DNA from: Prostheceraeus crozeri
Lineage: Eukaryota > Platyhelminthes > Polycladida > Euryleptidae
DNA length: 64,000 bases
Assembly (NCBI GenBank): GCA_907163375.1
Contig: CAJQUW010006804.1
Coordinates: 248,001-312,000 of the forward strand
Reading direction: 5' to 3'
Position numbers and translations under genes: made by a program
Notes under the pieces: model-generated
What the model was told of the DNA's origin: nothing
Database searches by the model: none
What the model saw: only the letters and a program-made list of their open reading frames with translations
Part shown: one piece after another, positions 1 through 11,249 of the stretch
How the letters are laid out: each line of letters opens with the position of its first letter
Numbering within the stretch: the first letter of the stretch is position 1

Positions 1-2195
1 TCGTTAAGGCGAATTATCTGAAATGCATCGCTTCAGAGATGCATTGTCTCGTTGTTTTCTTTGCATGTGCAGCTGTGGCATCAATGATAGGCCAAATATG
101 ATAGTGAAAAATCATAAAAATGGTGTACTACCTTATGGTCAGTCTAACATTGTCCACACGTTCAAATATTCTGTTTTACTGTTTTTGTGCTATTCTTGCA
201 AGCATGGAATAACTTCAACAGAAATAAAGAGATCATTGTTCAACAGAAATAAAGAGATTATTAATGTAATCGATGCGCATTCGAAGTCATTTTTTACAAA
301 ATAGATGACCATGAATGAATAGAGAAATACGAATTGTGTTGGTTCATAGATCCAGAAAATATATCTTATGCATGGGTGATCATATGGTGTAATTTTTGTC
401 ATGCTGAAATGAAAATACATACATATAGGCCTGCATGTAAGTAATAGTAAAAACTCCTTCTGTGAAAATATGAGGTATGTTCGATTGCTAATCTTCGAAG
501 TGATGAACTCAATGGCGAACATGCAAGCATGGAAACGAACATTAAAATATTTTGAAAATAATTGGTTTAGCATGAACGAAGAAAAATAATCGTCATACAA
601 AAGATGTACAAATACAATCCTATCAGTGATAATGAGTAACCCCCTATGACTAACTTATGTTCAAGGCATTTAGCAACTGGGTTGCATGAGCTGCTGTAAA
701 TTTATCAGAATCAAAATTATCGCAATTTGTCCGTTGATTTCATGTCACGAGGTAACTTTTTTAAACACGCTTAATGAATAATTGAAAAACCCTATCACCG
801 TTAATTACAACTCTTCGTGCATCGTGCTTTATTCTTTAAGGTGCGAAAAAGAAGTACTCTGTCTAATACTTGACTTCAAGCATACATGTATCACGGCTCA
901 TTATGACTTATTTTTCAGACACAATGGAGATGGCAGCGACGTTTTAGGAAAACTGCAATGTCTTTCTTTTTTAGGAAGCTTTCTATTTATGGGACAGATT
1001 TGCGACCAGTGTCAGTGTCGTTCAGCTGGTTCCCCTAACCCGATCAGCAACCCCTACCGAAATTTTATCAATCTCCTGAACAACGAAAAAGAAACGAACT
1101 CCAAATTTTAGATATCTTATTTTCTACGTATTCTGCAGCATTCCACCAATCTTGAATAACATCGGCTTCATACTTTCGCTACAATGAGATTTCAAAAATT
1201 TGTATGTGCGACTGACTTGTCGAATTTTGCACTACTTTCGCTCAAGAACTATTTATTACCTGCTGTTGGTGTTTATTGAAAAGCTGAGACCAACAGAAGA
1301 AGGTCCAGACTAGGCATGCGAAAACGCCAAGCTTTCGCGAGACTCCTCGCACTCCTCGCATCTTCCGGGCTTACACGGTGGCTGTATACGTCAAGAGTGG
1401 ACCACGGCCCTACCAACTGGCTAGTTCATACTTGCGATTTAGCTCAGGTCTATGAGTGTCAATTATATGCGCTTCGATGACTCTAGGTACTACAGGAGTA
1501 GTGCAACGTTTCATTATCATCACGTGAAAGTCTTTGATAGTTAGAGAATTATTGCGGTCATTTTTAGAATAGTTAGCAAACGCACTATTTTTTGCATTTA
1601 TTCTGAAACTATATTCGTGTTCGCGAACTCTAGTTTGAAATTGCCTACTGGTTTATATACTGTGCCTACATAATTTTTGCTACATTATTTACAAACAAAC
1701 GAATAGACAATGAATCTGTCGTCACAGGTGTAATTCTTAAGCATATTTTCACAAATTTTGCAGTTGGAATGCTTTATGCTTTGCTTTTTGTATTCGTGGC
1801 TTTTGTGCAAACACGCGTTTCGCAGACTTATTGACAACTCTGATAGGAAAATCAAATTTGCGCACGATCTTGTTAATTATGTTATTACATCTATCACCGA
1901 TGTAGTCTAATTTCAAAACAGCTTGTTTTTCATTTTTGGTGGTAGATTTTTTCTTTTGTTTTCTGTTATAATTTTTCTCTCTATTTTTCAGAACTCTATC
2001 ACAATGGACATGTTTGTAGCCGTTCTCTCTAAATCTTTTCTCAAGTTTTTAAAAAGCTACACTTCTGTCATTCGCATCAGGTCATTTCTCGTTCACTTGT
2101 TTTACCGAGTTAGCAATTAAATTGCTTTTTACATGTTTAGGAAGCCACCTCTCACTACTGAGGGCAATATCCGAATGAGTAGGCTTAGTGTACCA
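1..2195. other. Non-coding stretch, nothing recognised
   Basis: No open frame here resembles a known protein. The longest frames are about 90-140 codons, which AT-rich DNA gives by chance. No tRNA box pair and no long inverted repeat was noticed. Confidence 0.5.
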
Positions 2196-2350
2196 CGAGT
2201 ACTTTAGCCTTTCATTCACTACAGTTATCTGCAGATCCAATAATCTGAGTTATTCATTCCACGGCATCTCAATGGTGAATTTTACCGAATGAACAACTCA
2301 GTTTCTTGGATCTGCAGATAACTTTAGAGAATGAAAGGCTAAAGTACTTG
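2196..2350. repeat. Long imperfect hairpin (MITE-like)
   Basis: Arms of about 60 bp at 2196-2261 and 2286-2350 are inverted complements with a few mismatches; both contain ttatctgcagatcc or its complement. The loop is about 24 nt. Fold-back structure without coding capacity fits a small MITE or a hairpin repeat. It lies directly against the minisatellite that follows. Confidence 0.75.
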
Positions 2351-2356
2351 TTAGCT

Positions 2357-2862
2357 GTGAGACTGTGACGGCAACCTTTCTACGTTTACTGTGAGTTTGC
2401 AACGGCAATTATTAGACCTTCACTGTGAGACTGTAACGGCAATTATTCGACCTTCACTGTGAGACTGTAACGGCAATTATTCGATCTTCACTGTGAGACT
2501 GTAACGGCAATTATTCGACCTTCACTGTGAGACTGTAACGGCAATTATTCGATCTTCACTGTGAGGCTGTAACGGCAATTATTCGATCTTCACTGTGAGA
2601 CTATAACGGCAATTATTCGACCTTCACTGTGAGACTGTAACGGCAATTTTTCGATCTTCACTGTGAGACTGTAACGGCAATTATTCGACCTTCACTGTGA
2701 GACTGTAACGGCAATTATTCGATCTTCACTGTGAGACTGTAACGGCAATTATTCGACCTTCACTGTGAGACTGTAACGGCAACCATTAGACGTTAACTGT
2801 GAGACTGTAGCTGCAACCATTCAATGTTGTCAGACTTAAACCGCAACTAATGAAAGCTAAAC
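2357..2862. repeat. Minisatellite, 34-bp period, about 15 copies
   Basis: The unit begins gtgagactgtaacggcaat and recurs every 34 bp from 2357 to about 2830 (starts at 2357, 2391, 2425, 2459 and so on), with degenerate copies at both ends. In the central copies the unit end alternates between cgacc and cgatc, which suggests that a two-unit (68-bp) block was amplified. Confidence 0.95.
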
Positions 2863-4580
2863 GTGAGAATGCAGTCAATGGTTTGCCGCAATTCTTGCCA
2901 CTCATCAGTAGATTAAAATTTGAAAGTTTGTTGGCAATTCTTGAATTTTTTCCGAAATGGTAAAGTTTTTCAAACTACGAAAACTCTGCATGACTTTATG
3001 AGATCTGCACCTGCATTGACTGATGAAATCAAGATACGTCAGAAACTGCGGGAAAGTGGTTGGTGATTGTCTCGATTCTGTTCATCCTCCATTTAGCTGA
3101 GCTTTTTGTTTTGATAACTTCAGGAGGAAAAAATGATCACAGTTTAATGTCACATTTGAATACTAACGGAACTGTACAACCACAGCGAAGGATATTTAAC
3201 ACTGGCGATTCGAAGTGCCCTTTCGAATTAACATCCGTCTTAACAGCTCACTAATCGGCCTTTATGACCTGTCTCGGCATTTACGATCCCTCCCATTTCG
3301 TTAATGGTCACCTGCCCGTCGACACCTCCGCCGCGTTGTCGCGTTGAAAAGACTACACAAGCTCGGACAAGCTTTAGCAAGAGATAATGGATCCCAAACC
3401 TTGACAGCTCACTTCCGGGACTTCTTAAAGGCGCCTCTCCTCTCCACAGATTCACAGATTCTTCCTGAGCCAAACGACGGGGCCGGCTGACACCAAAGAC
3501 AATGCCGCGCAGCGGATGAACACCGCTTCATCATTACCTTCTAATGCATCAGCGACGGCTTTGTCCCATGCGTGCAGAAAGCCCGGTCACGCAAGGTTGA
3601 AGTCCTAGGTCGATGCTAGGATCCGTAGACTTTGGAGAAATGGTTTCCAGCGTTCCGCCTCACTGACTGAGACGAAACCAGGTGCTCCGTGTGACTCACA
3701 GCGCAGGGTAATTGAAACAGATGATGAAGGAGTTGTCTTCATTCTCCCAATGTCGAATATCTCGAAAAATTCTCATGAGCTTAAGTGTGTCGAATGTGGA
3801 TTAATAATGCACTGGAATAGGACAGATAGTAAAAAGTCCTTCATTTCATCATCTTACCATCATAAAATCTTGTAATCGTAAAGAATCATCAATCTTCAAT
3901 TTTCAGAAATCAAACAGTTGATGTACACGTGCCGTTGACTTTGTCATTCTTACTGCAATCAATATGAGATGCGAGTTCTTTTAGTTGAAGACCAGGTTTC
4001 ATCAATGAAAAATATTGCAGCCACTAATTATACGAGTATATGTCACTAAACAAAGTTGCTTAGGTAATGCAATTACAAGATCTTGCAGTTTTATTATCCC
4101 AAAACTCCTAGCGGGAGATGCTGAAATACTTATACGAATAGTTTGAGTGAACAAGACCAAGGACTACAATAAATAGCAATCTACAGCAAAACAAGGCATA
4201 AAGAGACATAAGATATACAAAGACTATCTAAAGAGAATGACAACGATTAAATCAACGAAATATTAGTGACCATCTGTGAATCTGCACGGGCCGTATGGCT
4301 CTACAGAGCCACTGAACAACAAAAAAATTATTTCAACCTTTATTCTATTAGTCTGCCGAATTTGTACTTGTAATTGACAAAACTTCATTAAAGTCAGAAA
4401 AAACTTAGGTGTTCAATTTTTTATGATCATCACCTTTTTTTGTGACGCAGTCGAATGACATGTTGATATGCTGTCTCGGTACAATCTGAATGCTGATAGG
4501 GTAGCATTCTGTTAATAATAATAGGACAATAAGCTGTCGATGTCACTTGGAGATGACTACTGCCTTCACTCGCATTCCCA
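2863..4580. other. Non-coding stretch
   Basis: No recognisable gene. The part around 3240-3660 is noticeably GC-richer than its surroundings and has short frames on both strands, none of them recognisable. It could be an old repeat. Confidence 0.4.
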
Positions 4581-4587
4581 TCGTATC

Positions 4588-4660
4588 ATCAGCGTGGCCT
4601 AGTGACGGTGAGAGCTCCGTCTCCACCCCGGACTTCGGTTCGATTCTTGGGTCACGCGTG
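4588..4660 (+). repeat. tRNA-like SINE head
   Basis: A box-A-like stretch (gtggcctagtgacggtgaga) is followed about 35 bp later by a box-B-like stretch (ggttcgattcttgg), the spacing of an internal pol III promoter. The cloverleaf is not clean, so a SINE head or tRNA pseudogene is more likely than a working tRNA. The downstream part near 4695-4739 shares an inverted stretch (gtcattctctttagata) with 4225-4256. Confidence 0.55.
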
Positions 4661-4899
4661 TGCAGTCTGGGAATCAAGGGTGCTGGTGTCTTTTATTGAC
4701 TTAAATCACTTAATCACTGTCATTCTCTTTAGATATTCAATATACTACGGCAGACCTTTGTTGCCGATATACAAAGACATAGTAAACACAGTAAGAAACG
4801 ACAATGCACAGAAATAAAAAAGCAAGATGGAGCAAGACATGATGAGAAAAGCAACAATACTTTAAGAAGTAGCACTTTGTATAGGTAGAACTTTTTTCT

Positions 4900-4975
4900 C
4901 CGACGCAGTTTCCTTTGTGGAAGAGTGCTTGCTCTGCGCTCAAGAGATTTGGGTTCAAACCTTGGTCAGCTCAAA
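4900..4975 (+). repeat. Second tRNA-like SINE head
   Basis: An A-box-like ttgtggaagagtgcttgct precedes a perfect B-box core ggttcaaacc with tRNA-like spacing. It lies about 300 bp after the first such head, so the two may belong to one composite SINE or to neighbouring insertions. Confidence 0.45.
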
Positions 4976-5848
4976 CCTATAATTTCAAAATAGTTACACC
5001 TGGCATCTTCGAAAACCCTCAGAGCTAAAGAATAATGAATAAAAACTTGGCCACGTGGTCGAAAGGGGTCTGCCTATGTACTTCCGAGCATAAACAATGC
5101 GTATTCTATTTATAGGTGCCATATCCTTCTGATGAAAATAGCTGTCTTCTTAATTGCATGCACGAACTCAAAATCAATGCATAAGTTTAGATTCTTATAT
5201 TATTCCATCTAAATGACCTGTTTATGCCAAGAGCATTGAACAAACGTAATGTAGGGCAACGATTCGGTATCAATTAAGCGACCAATGTGACAGCATCACC
5301 GCTTTCTGATATCTATTGCCACATGTAAAATGTGCATTATTGCCAATAAATTGAATATGACGATAACAATACAGAAGAAAGAATAATATTTTTCAAATCT
5401 TTCGAGTCTCTGAATGAATAGTTTGGAGAGGAAATATTATTTTTTACTAACTTCGATGGACTTTATGATTCAGGCTTATTAATAAGAGTATTTTCTTACG
5501 CTTGTCAAGCCAATATTCATTCAAATAAGGTCATTAAGTTAAAACAGCGCTTCATATAACTCTCCAGAAAAAATGGAATGAAACATTTATCTGCAATTTG
5601 ACATAGTTGAGATCAATCGAACTGCCTACATCTTGAGTTGTGCAGGTTGTCATCCATGAACAGTGTGCCAGGCAATACAGCAGTAGTGTAAAGATTGATG
5701 TGCTTCGTTATATTGCTATGTTTAACAGACTTTACGCAAGATTTCTACGTTCTCTTGATATCATTGCTCTTTGATATCGTTGTTACATTTTATTGCTCTT
5801 CTCGTTGATTGATGTCTATGGCCCAATGGTAACGCAAAATTTATAGAA
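4976..5848. other. Non-coding stretch upstream of the LTR element
   Basis: AT-rich sequence without a recognisable gene, repeat or RNA. Confidence 0.4.
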
Positions 5849-6119
5849 TGTACATGTAAATGACTAGGTCCTTTTTTCAAACTGTCGTTATATACTCACT
5901 TCACTTGGTAACGTAGTGAAGTACACACGTTTAGAGTTGTCTTTCGTGACTGGACTGCCAACTAGTCGGTGAGTTATTTGTCATTTTTGTATGCACGTTA
6001 TTTTTAACTTTTTTGTAATACGCCCATGTATTTTGCAGAAATCGTCTCAATAAGGTTTTCTTTGGTGAAAATATATACCTTGTAAAAGCACCTGGATAGT
6101 TTCATAGACGCGTTTTACA
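5849..6119 (+). repeat. 5' LTR of the BEL/Pao element
   Basis: 271 bp, beginning TG (tgtacatgtaaatg) and ending CA (gcgttttaca), matched by a 269-bp copy at the far end. No clear tRNA primer-binding site follows at 6120; the next bases, gtttcaactac, match no primer tRNA that I recognise. Confidence 0.93.
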
Positions 6120-6743
6120 GTTTCAACTACTTGCCAATATGTCCTGCTCCATGAAGTCACAAGATCTACGACCAGCTGAATCAATCGTCGAAGTATCTCA
6201 ATAGTCGTCGTTCCTCAATCAAGTTCCAAGTCAAAGCTTCAATTCTCAAGTTTCAAGAAATGGTATGGTCTTATTGTTGTAAGTACAAGCAAAACTATCA
6301 AAAGTGCAAGTGCAGTTGAATCAATTTGTGAATATCTCAAGATCTCCAGTAAGTCAAATTATTTCTGATTTACAAGTGACTAAGCGATTGGAAGTATCAG
6401 AAGTCCAAGAACATTTACTTTCTACGTGATAATCTTACTCGATATAGACTTGATTATTTAATGTACTGAGAGTATCAGGTTCAATTGATAACTCGATATA
6501 AGAACTTGCTTTCAAATTTTTGAAGTGATATTTTGATTACGTCACAGTATATATTTTGTACATAAACAGTATATCACAGTGATTAAATCTGTGCCATTAT
6601 TATTTTGTAATTATTGTTTGATTAGTCGTAAACCGAGCAGTCGAACCATTTTCTGATTGTGAAGTGCATTGTGACTCGTATCATATTATCATCGTCAATA
6701 TTTTGTTGTAAAATGTGTGAATTCATCCGTATAACACGACTTT

Positions 6744-7708
6744 GAGGTTTTATTAGGGCAAAAGTAACAAAGTCACTGTCTAAAGCTGATGCAGCAATCG
6801 AAGCTGATAAAATTAACGAAATGTCTGCTCTGATAAGTACATTACAAAATATTTTGACCACCCTAACCGATCAAAATCAACAAGTTCTTGAACTTATAGC
6901 AGATAACGATGTCGATGAAGAAATTGAGGTAGCGTTAGATTACGAAATTAAAGTTGAAGAAATGATAAATTCACTGCGTCAATGTCTGAATAAGAAATCT
7001 CCAATTAGTAAAAATACTTCGAATGTACGAGAAGGAGATCTTAGTCAACTTGCTGAAGTCTTAAGGAAGCAGAATGAAGTATCAATTTCTCTTGCGAAAA
7101 TGCAGAATCAATCTACACTTCCTCAAAGAAAAATGGAAATTTTTGACGGTAGCGATCTCACTAAGTTCAAGTTATTCAAAAATGCTTTCTCCAAAATTAT
7201 CGAAAATAAGATAGATGACGATTCCGATAAGCTATACTACTTGGAACAGTACACTTCTGGTATGCCTCAGGAATTAGTTCGAAGTTGTTGTTATATGCAA
7301 CCGACGAGAGGTTACCAAACAGCATAGAAAATGCTGACTGACAAGTATGGTGATGAATTCGAAATTTCAAACACATACTTAGAAAAATTGGAACAGTGGC
7401 CAGCTATTAAGCAAGAAGATGGAATGGCACTAGAAAAATTTAGCGTTTTCTTAAAAAGTTGTAATAATTATATGGAAAACGTCAGCGCTCTTAACCAATT
7501 GGAAAGTCCAAAAGAGATGAAGATGATTGTATTTAAGCTTCCGTATAAATTACGCGAGAAGTGGAGAACTAATGTTCTCAATATTCGAGAATCCGTATTC
7601 GACGTTTCTTTTAAAGACTTATCCGATTTCGTGGAACGTCAATCCAAACTAGTAAATATGCCCGTTTATGGAACATTAAGTCACTCTGGTAAGGAAGAGC
7701 GAGCGTAA
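6744..7708 (+). pseudogene. BEL/Pao gag region (DUF1759-like), broken
   Basis: The frame opens after a stop near 6741; the first in-frame ATG is at 6821. The first part is helical and charged. A DUF1759-like core follows, with FDGSDLTKFKLFKNAF near residue 108 counted from 6821 and further matching residues after 7331. A TAG at 7325-7327 sits where the family usually has lysine, and the frame continues directly behind it, so this is a point nonsense mutation. Gag forms the intracellular particle of the retrotransposon. The reading frame is lost again near 7700. Confidence 0.85.
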
Positions 7709-8100
7709 TTCGTCTATGAACAAAATTAGTGCTACACAGAAAGTTACTTCGAAAAGTAGCGGAGCGTCATATGCGTTTTCAACAGGAGTTGAGAAAGATC
7801 GACTAAACGCTCCCAAGTTGAGACTAGCATATCGAGATACGACTTTCCTAAATATGCATGTCAATTTTGTAAAGTTAATGATCACGATCTTGACAAATGT
7901 ATTTCATTCAAAACATTGTTGGTGAATGATAAGTGAGAGTTTGTGAAAAAGAATTCACTTTGTTTTGGCTGTTTAAAGAAAGGCCACCATTCAAAAGTAT
8001 GTAGGAGAAGAATTACGTGTAATGTATGCCAACGCAAACATCCTACATGTCTTCACGAGAATAAAGAATCTGATTCAATTCCTGGCACAGATACATCAGC
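7709..8100 (+). pseudogene. BEL/Pao zinc-knuckle region, two CCHC motifs
   Basis: Two CX2CX4HX4C knuckles can be read. One is at about 7856-7897 (CQFCKVNDHDLDKC), in a frame shifted from the gag. The other begins near 7964 (CFGCLKKGHHSKVC) in the frame opened at 7943. A TGA near 7934 lies between them. Zinc knuckles bind RNA during packaging and cDNA synthesis. At least one frameshift near 7840 and one stop separate the pieces, so no continuous product can be made. Confidence 0.8.
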
Positions 8101-9274
8101 GAATGATAATAGTACAAATATGTGTACTGGGGCCGGTAATAAGAAAAAAGTTGCTTTGTCTCTTGTTCCGGTAAAAGTTGGCTTAAGAGGTTACCAGCGG
8201 TCGATTGTAACGTATGCTGCTCTGGATAACTTTAGTTCAGACTGCTTCATCTCAGAGGGTTTGATGTTTAGTTTAGGTATTCAAGGAAAACCGGAAGAAA
8301 TTAAGTTAACAACTATGGAAAAACTTCAAAGTTCCACATTAACTCGTGCAGTCCATGGTTTGGAAATTTCGGATTTGAACGAGAACGAAGTCGTTCAACT
8401 TCCTGTAGCTTTTTCAAGGCCTAAACTTCCAGTATCCACTGACGATTTAGTAAAAAGCAGTGAATTAGAGAAGTGGCCACATCTTATAGATGTACCAATT
8501 ACCGAAGTTGATGCAGAAGTCGGTTTACTTATCGGAATTAATGTTCCAGAGATTCTTAAACCGTTAGATATTGTAAGTGTATCAGATAATGAACCTTTCG
8601 CAACAAGGCACAAGGTTGGTTGGACAATAAGTGGCCCAACTTCTTCAGCTTCACTGAATGTCAAAACATTTAGAACTAAAGTAGAGAGACTCGGAGACAT
8701 TGAAGAAAAGTTGAATAATTTATATAATAAAGAATTTCAAGATGTCGAATTGGATGAAGTCGGTCCATCAGTTGAAGATAGGATGTGGGAGAAGAAGGTA
8801 TCATCAGGAACGTTTGAAGATGGTCACTATGTCATTCCTTTACCATTTGGAGACGACAACGTTGTCTTTCCTGATAACAGAGAGCAAGCACTACTAAAAC
8901 TTCAATCAATGAGGACTAGATTGATCAAAGATGCAAAATTCAAAGGTGATTATTCAACGTTTTTTGAAGGTATGTTGAAGGAAGGTTATATGGAAAAGGT
9001 TCCAGAAGATGAACTAACGCGAAATTCGGGAAAATGGTACTTAGTTCATCACGGTGTTTATCACAACCAAAAGCAAAAAGTACGCGTAGTATTCAATTGT
9101 TCATTGAAGTACAAGGGAATTTCACTTAATACAGAGTTACTCCAGGGACCAGATTTGACTAATAATCTTATCGGCGTTCTTTTGAGATTTAGACAGAGAA
9201 ATATAGCATTTGCGGGTGACGTTGAAAAGATGTTCTACCAGGTAAAAGTACCTAAAATAATTTCGATTTCATGA
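7943..9274 (+). pseudogene. BEL/Pao pol, protease region and N-terminal reverse transcriptase
   Basis: A frame of 443 codons. It begins in the zinc knuckle, passes a DUF1758-type aspartic protease region (AALDNFSSDCFI, where the usual DSG-like triad reads DNF and is probably inactive), then the long linker and the first part of the reverse transcriptase (VRVVFNCS, then the motif-A region FAGDVEKMFYQVKVP near the end). The frame is lost at about 9257: an extra A in the run after cctaaaata throws the ribosome into a stop, while the correct continuation lies one frame over. This is the longest uninterrupted frame in the element. Confidence 0.9.
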
Positions 9275-10134
9275 GATTCTTTTGGTATCCCAATGGCGAT
9301 TTAGACCACCAACCATGCGAATACCGCCTCACAGTTCATTTTTTTGGTGCTATCTCTTCGCCGAGTTGCTCGAATTTCGCACTACGACAGTGCGTCCTTG
9401 ATGATAGAATAAATGTCAATGAATCCGTCGTTCAGACCGCCCTGAGAAATTTTTACGTCGACGATCTCTTAAAATCAGTCGATCACGAAGATGAAGCCAT
9501 TTCTCTTTTACATGAGGTTAAAAACGTATGTTTGCTAGGAGGTTTCAGATTAGCAAAGTTTGTCAGTAACTCAGAAGAAGTGATTAATTCTATTCCTGAA
9601 AATGATCGCCTTGTAAATTCGAAATTTCTTTCACTGAGTTTAGATGACAATGCACCAACGCATCAAGCTCTCGGAATTCAATGGAATCTTATGAAAGATA
9701 AGTTTAGTTTTAAGTTGAATGTTCAGACTCCTGATTACACAAGAAGAGGTATTCTTTCTCTAATCTTTTCTCTGTATGATCCACTTGGTTTGACTAGCCC
9801 AGCAGTTTTACCAGCGAAACGTGTTTTTCAAGAAGTATGTCGTCTGAAATTTGGATGGGATGAACTAATTTCTGAAAATGAGAAAAATGCGATTAATAAT
9901 TGGATAGATGATTCACCCAAACTCGCTGAATATGAGATTCCTCGATGTCTGAAGCCCAAATCATTCATAGGAGCTAATAGTTCGATCCATATATTTTGTG
10001 ATGGAAGCGAAGTTGGATACGGAGCTGTTGCGTACGCCAGATTCATTAAATCTGATGGTAATATACATTGTTCAATAATTTTCGCTAAGTCTCGTCTCGC
10101 CCCGATAAAAAAGATAAGCATTCCAAGATTATAA
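9271..10134 (+). pseudogene. BEL/Pao reverse transcriptase (YVDD) and RNase H start
   Basis: Continues the previous segment after the frameshift. It carries the catalytic box YVDDLLKSV (from about 9455), the Pao-type connection domain (LYDPLGLTSPAVLPAK) and the first acidic part of RNase H (IHIFCDGSEVGYGAVAY). It ends at TAA 10132-10134, which replaces the glutamate codon of the conserved IPRLELTAA motif by a GAA to TAA change; the frame continues without shift on the other side. Together these domains would copy element RNA into DNA and remove the RNA strand. Confidence 0.92.
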
Positions 10135-10821
10135 TTGACTGCCGCAAAGTTAGCAGTAACGATTAAACGCATACTTGATAATGAAATGACTATTGAAGTT
10201 CAAGATTATACGTTTTGGACCGATAGTACGATTGTACTTAAGTATCTTCGAAATACGAGGACAAGATTTCATAGATTTGTCGCAAACAGAGTATCCTACA
10301 TTCGTGAACGAACTGACTATTCTCAGTGGCGTTATGTTCCAACGGAAGTAAATCCTGCTGATAAAGCGAGTCGTGGAGTCGAAATCCAACGATTTGTCGC
10401 TGATGATTCGTGGAAAAACGGACCTGAATTTTTATGGAAATCAACAGCAGAATGGCCTAGGAATATTTCCGAGTTCAATATCGACAACGATGACGAAGTG
10501 AAGAAAGTTCAAGAAATTCGAGTTTGCCAAACATTGGCATCAGACGCAACAAGTGCTTTAGAGAAGTTATTGTCTTCTTCGTCAGATTGGTACAAATTGA
10601 AAAGAAGAATAGCGTGGTACTTGAAAATAAAGGATTGCTTGAAAAGAAAAAAGCAGCTAGAAATGTCTCTATCATTAGACAATATTCATTTGGCAGAAGA
10701 AGCTATAATCGAATATATTCAAAACAGCTGCTTTGCAGAAGAATTCAGGAAGCTGAGAAAGAATGAGACCGTATTGAAAAATAGTCCAATATTCAGATTG
10801 AATCCTTTTATAGACGACTAA
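10135..10821 (+). pseudogene. BEL/Pao RNase H and linker to integrase
   Basis: Same frame as the previous segment, beginning with LTAAKLAVTIKR directly after the nonsense codon. It includes the RNase H part with FWTDSTIVLKYL and NPADKASRG, both typical of Pao elements, and then a charged linker. It ends at a TAA at 10819-10821 within the conserved FIDD-GILRVGGR motif, again with the frame continuing behind it. Confidence 0.9.
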
Positions 10822-11247
10822 GGTATACTTCGCGTTGGAGGTAGAATTTCCAGAGCTTCAGTATCGTGGGATGTGAAACATCCTATATTATTACCGAAGA
10901 AACATCACATCTGCAAGTTGATTATCATAGATATGCATCTAAAAATGGGATGCATAGGTCGAGAAGCTACCATAAACAATATACGTCGAAAGTTTTGGAT
11001 AATTGGTATCAAACAGACAATTCGTAATGTAGTAAAAAGTTGTTTACTTTGTCGCAGACGTAACAGTAATCCCATTCTGCCGATGATGTCTGATTTACCG
11101 AGCCATCGCCTTGAAGCTGACACACCTCCCTTCACCAACGTAGGTATTGATTGCTTTGGACCTTTGTAATCAAACAAACGAAAACAACTAAACGTTACGG
11201 AGTAATATTTACAGTTTCGATTTTTTTTGCAAATAAACAGAGTTATA
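10822..11247 (+). pseudogene. BEL/Pao integrase N-terminus, truncated
   Basis: After the second nonsense codon the frame reads GILRVGGRISRA, then an H2C2 zinc-binding domain (HPILLPKKHH, then CLLCRRR), and reaches the first catalytic Asp in GIDCFGPL at about 11148-11169. A frameshift follows; the neighbouring frame reads KRYGVIFT, the usual next block. The Tc1-like element interrupts it after 11247, so the second Asp and the Glu of the DDE triad are missing. This copy cannot encode an active integrase. Confidence 0.88.
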
Positions 11248-11249
11248 TA

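Noticed and set aside
2357..2862. Regular 34-bp repeats as a CRISPR array
   Set aside because: The copies are head-to-tail without unique spacers, and the organism is an animal; it is a minisatellite.
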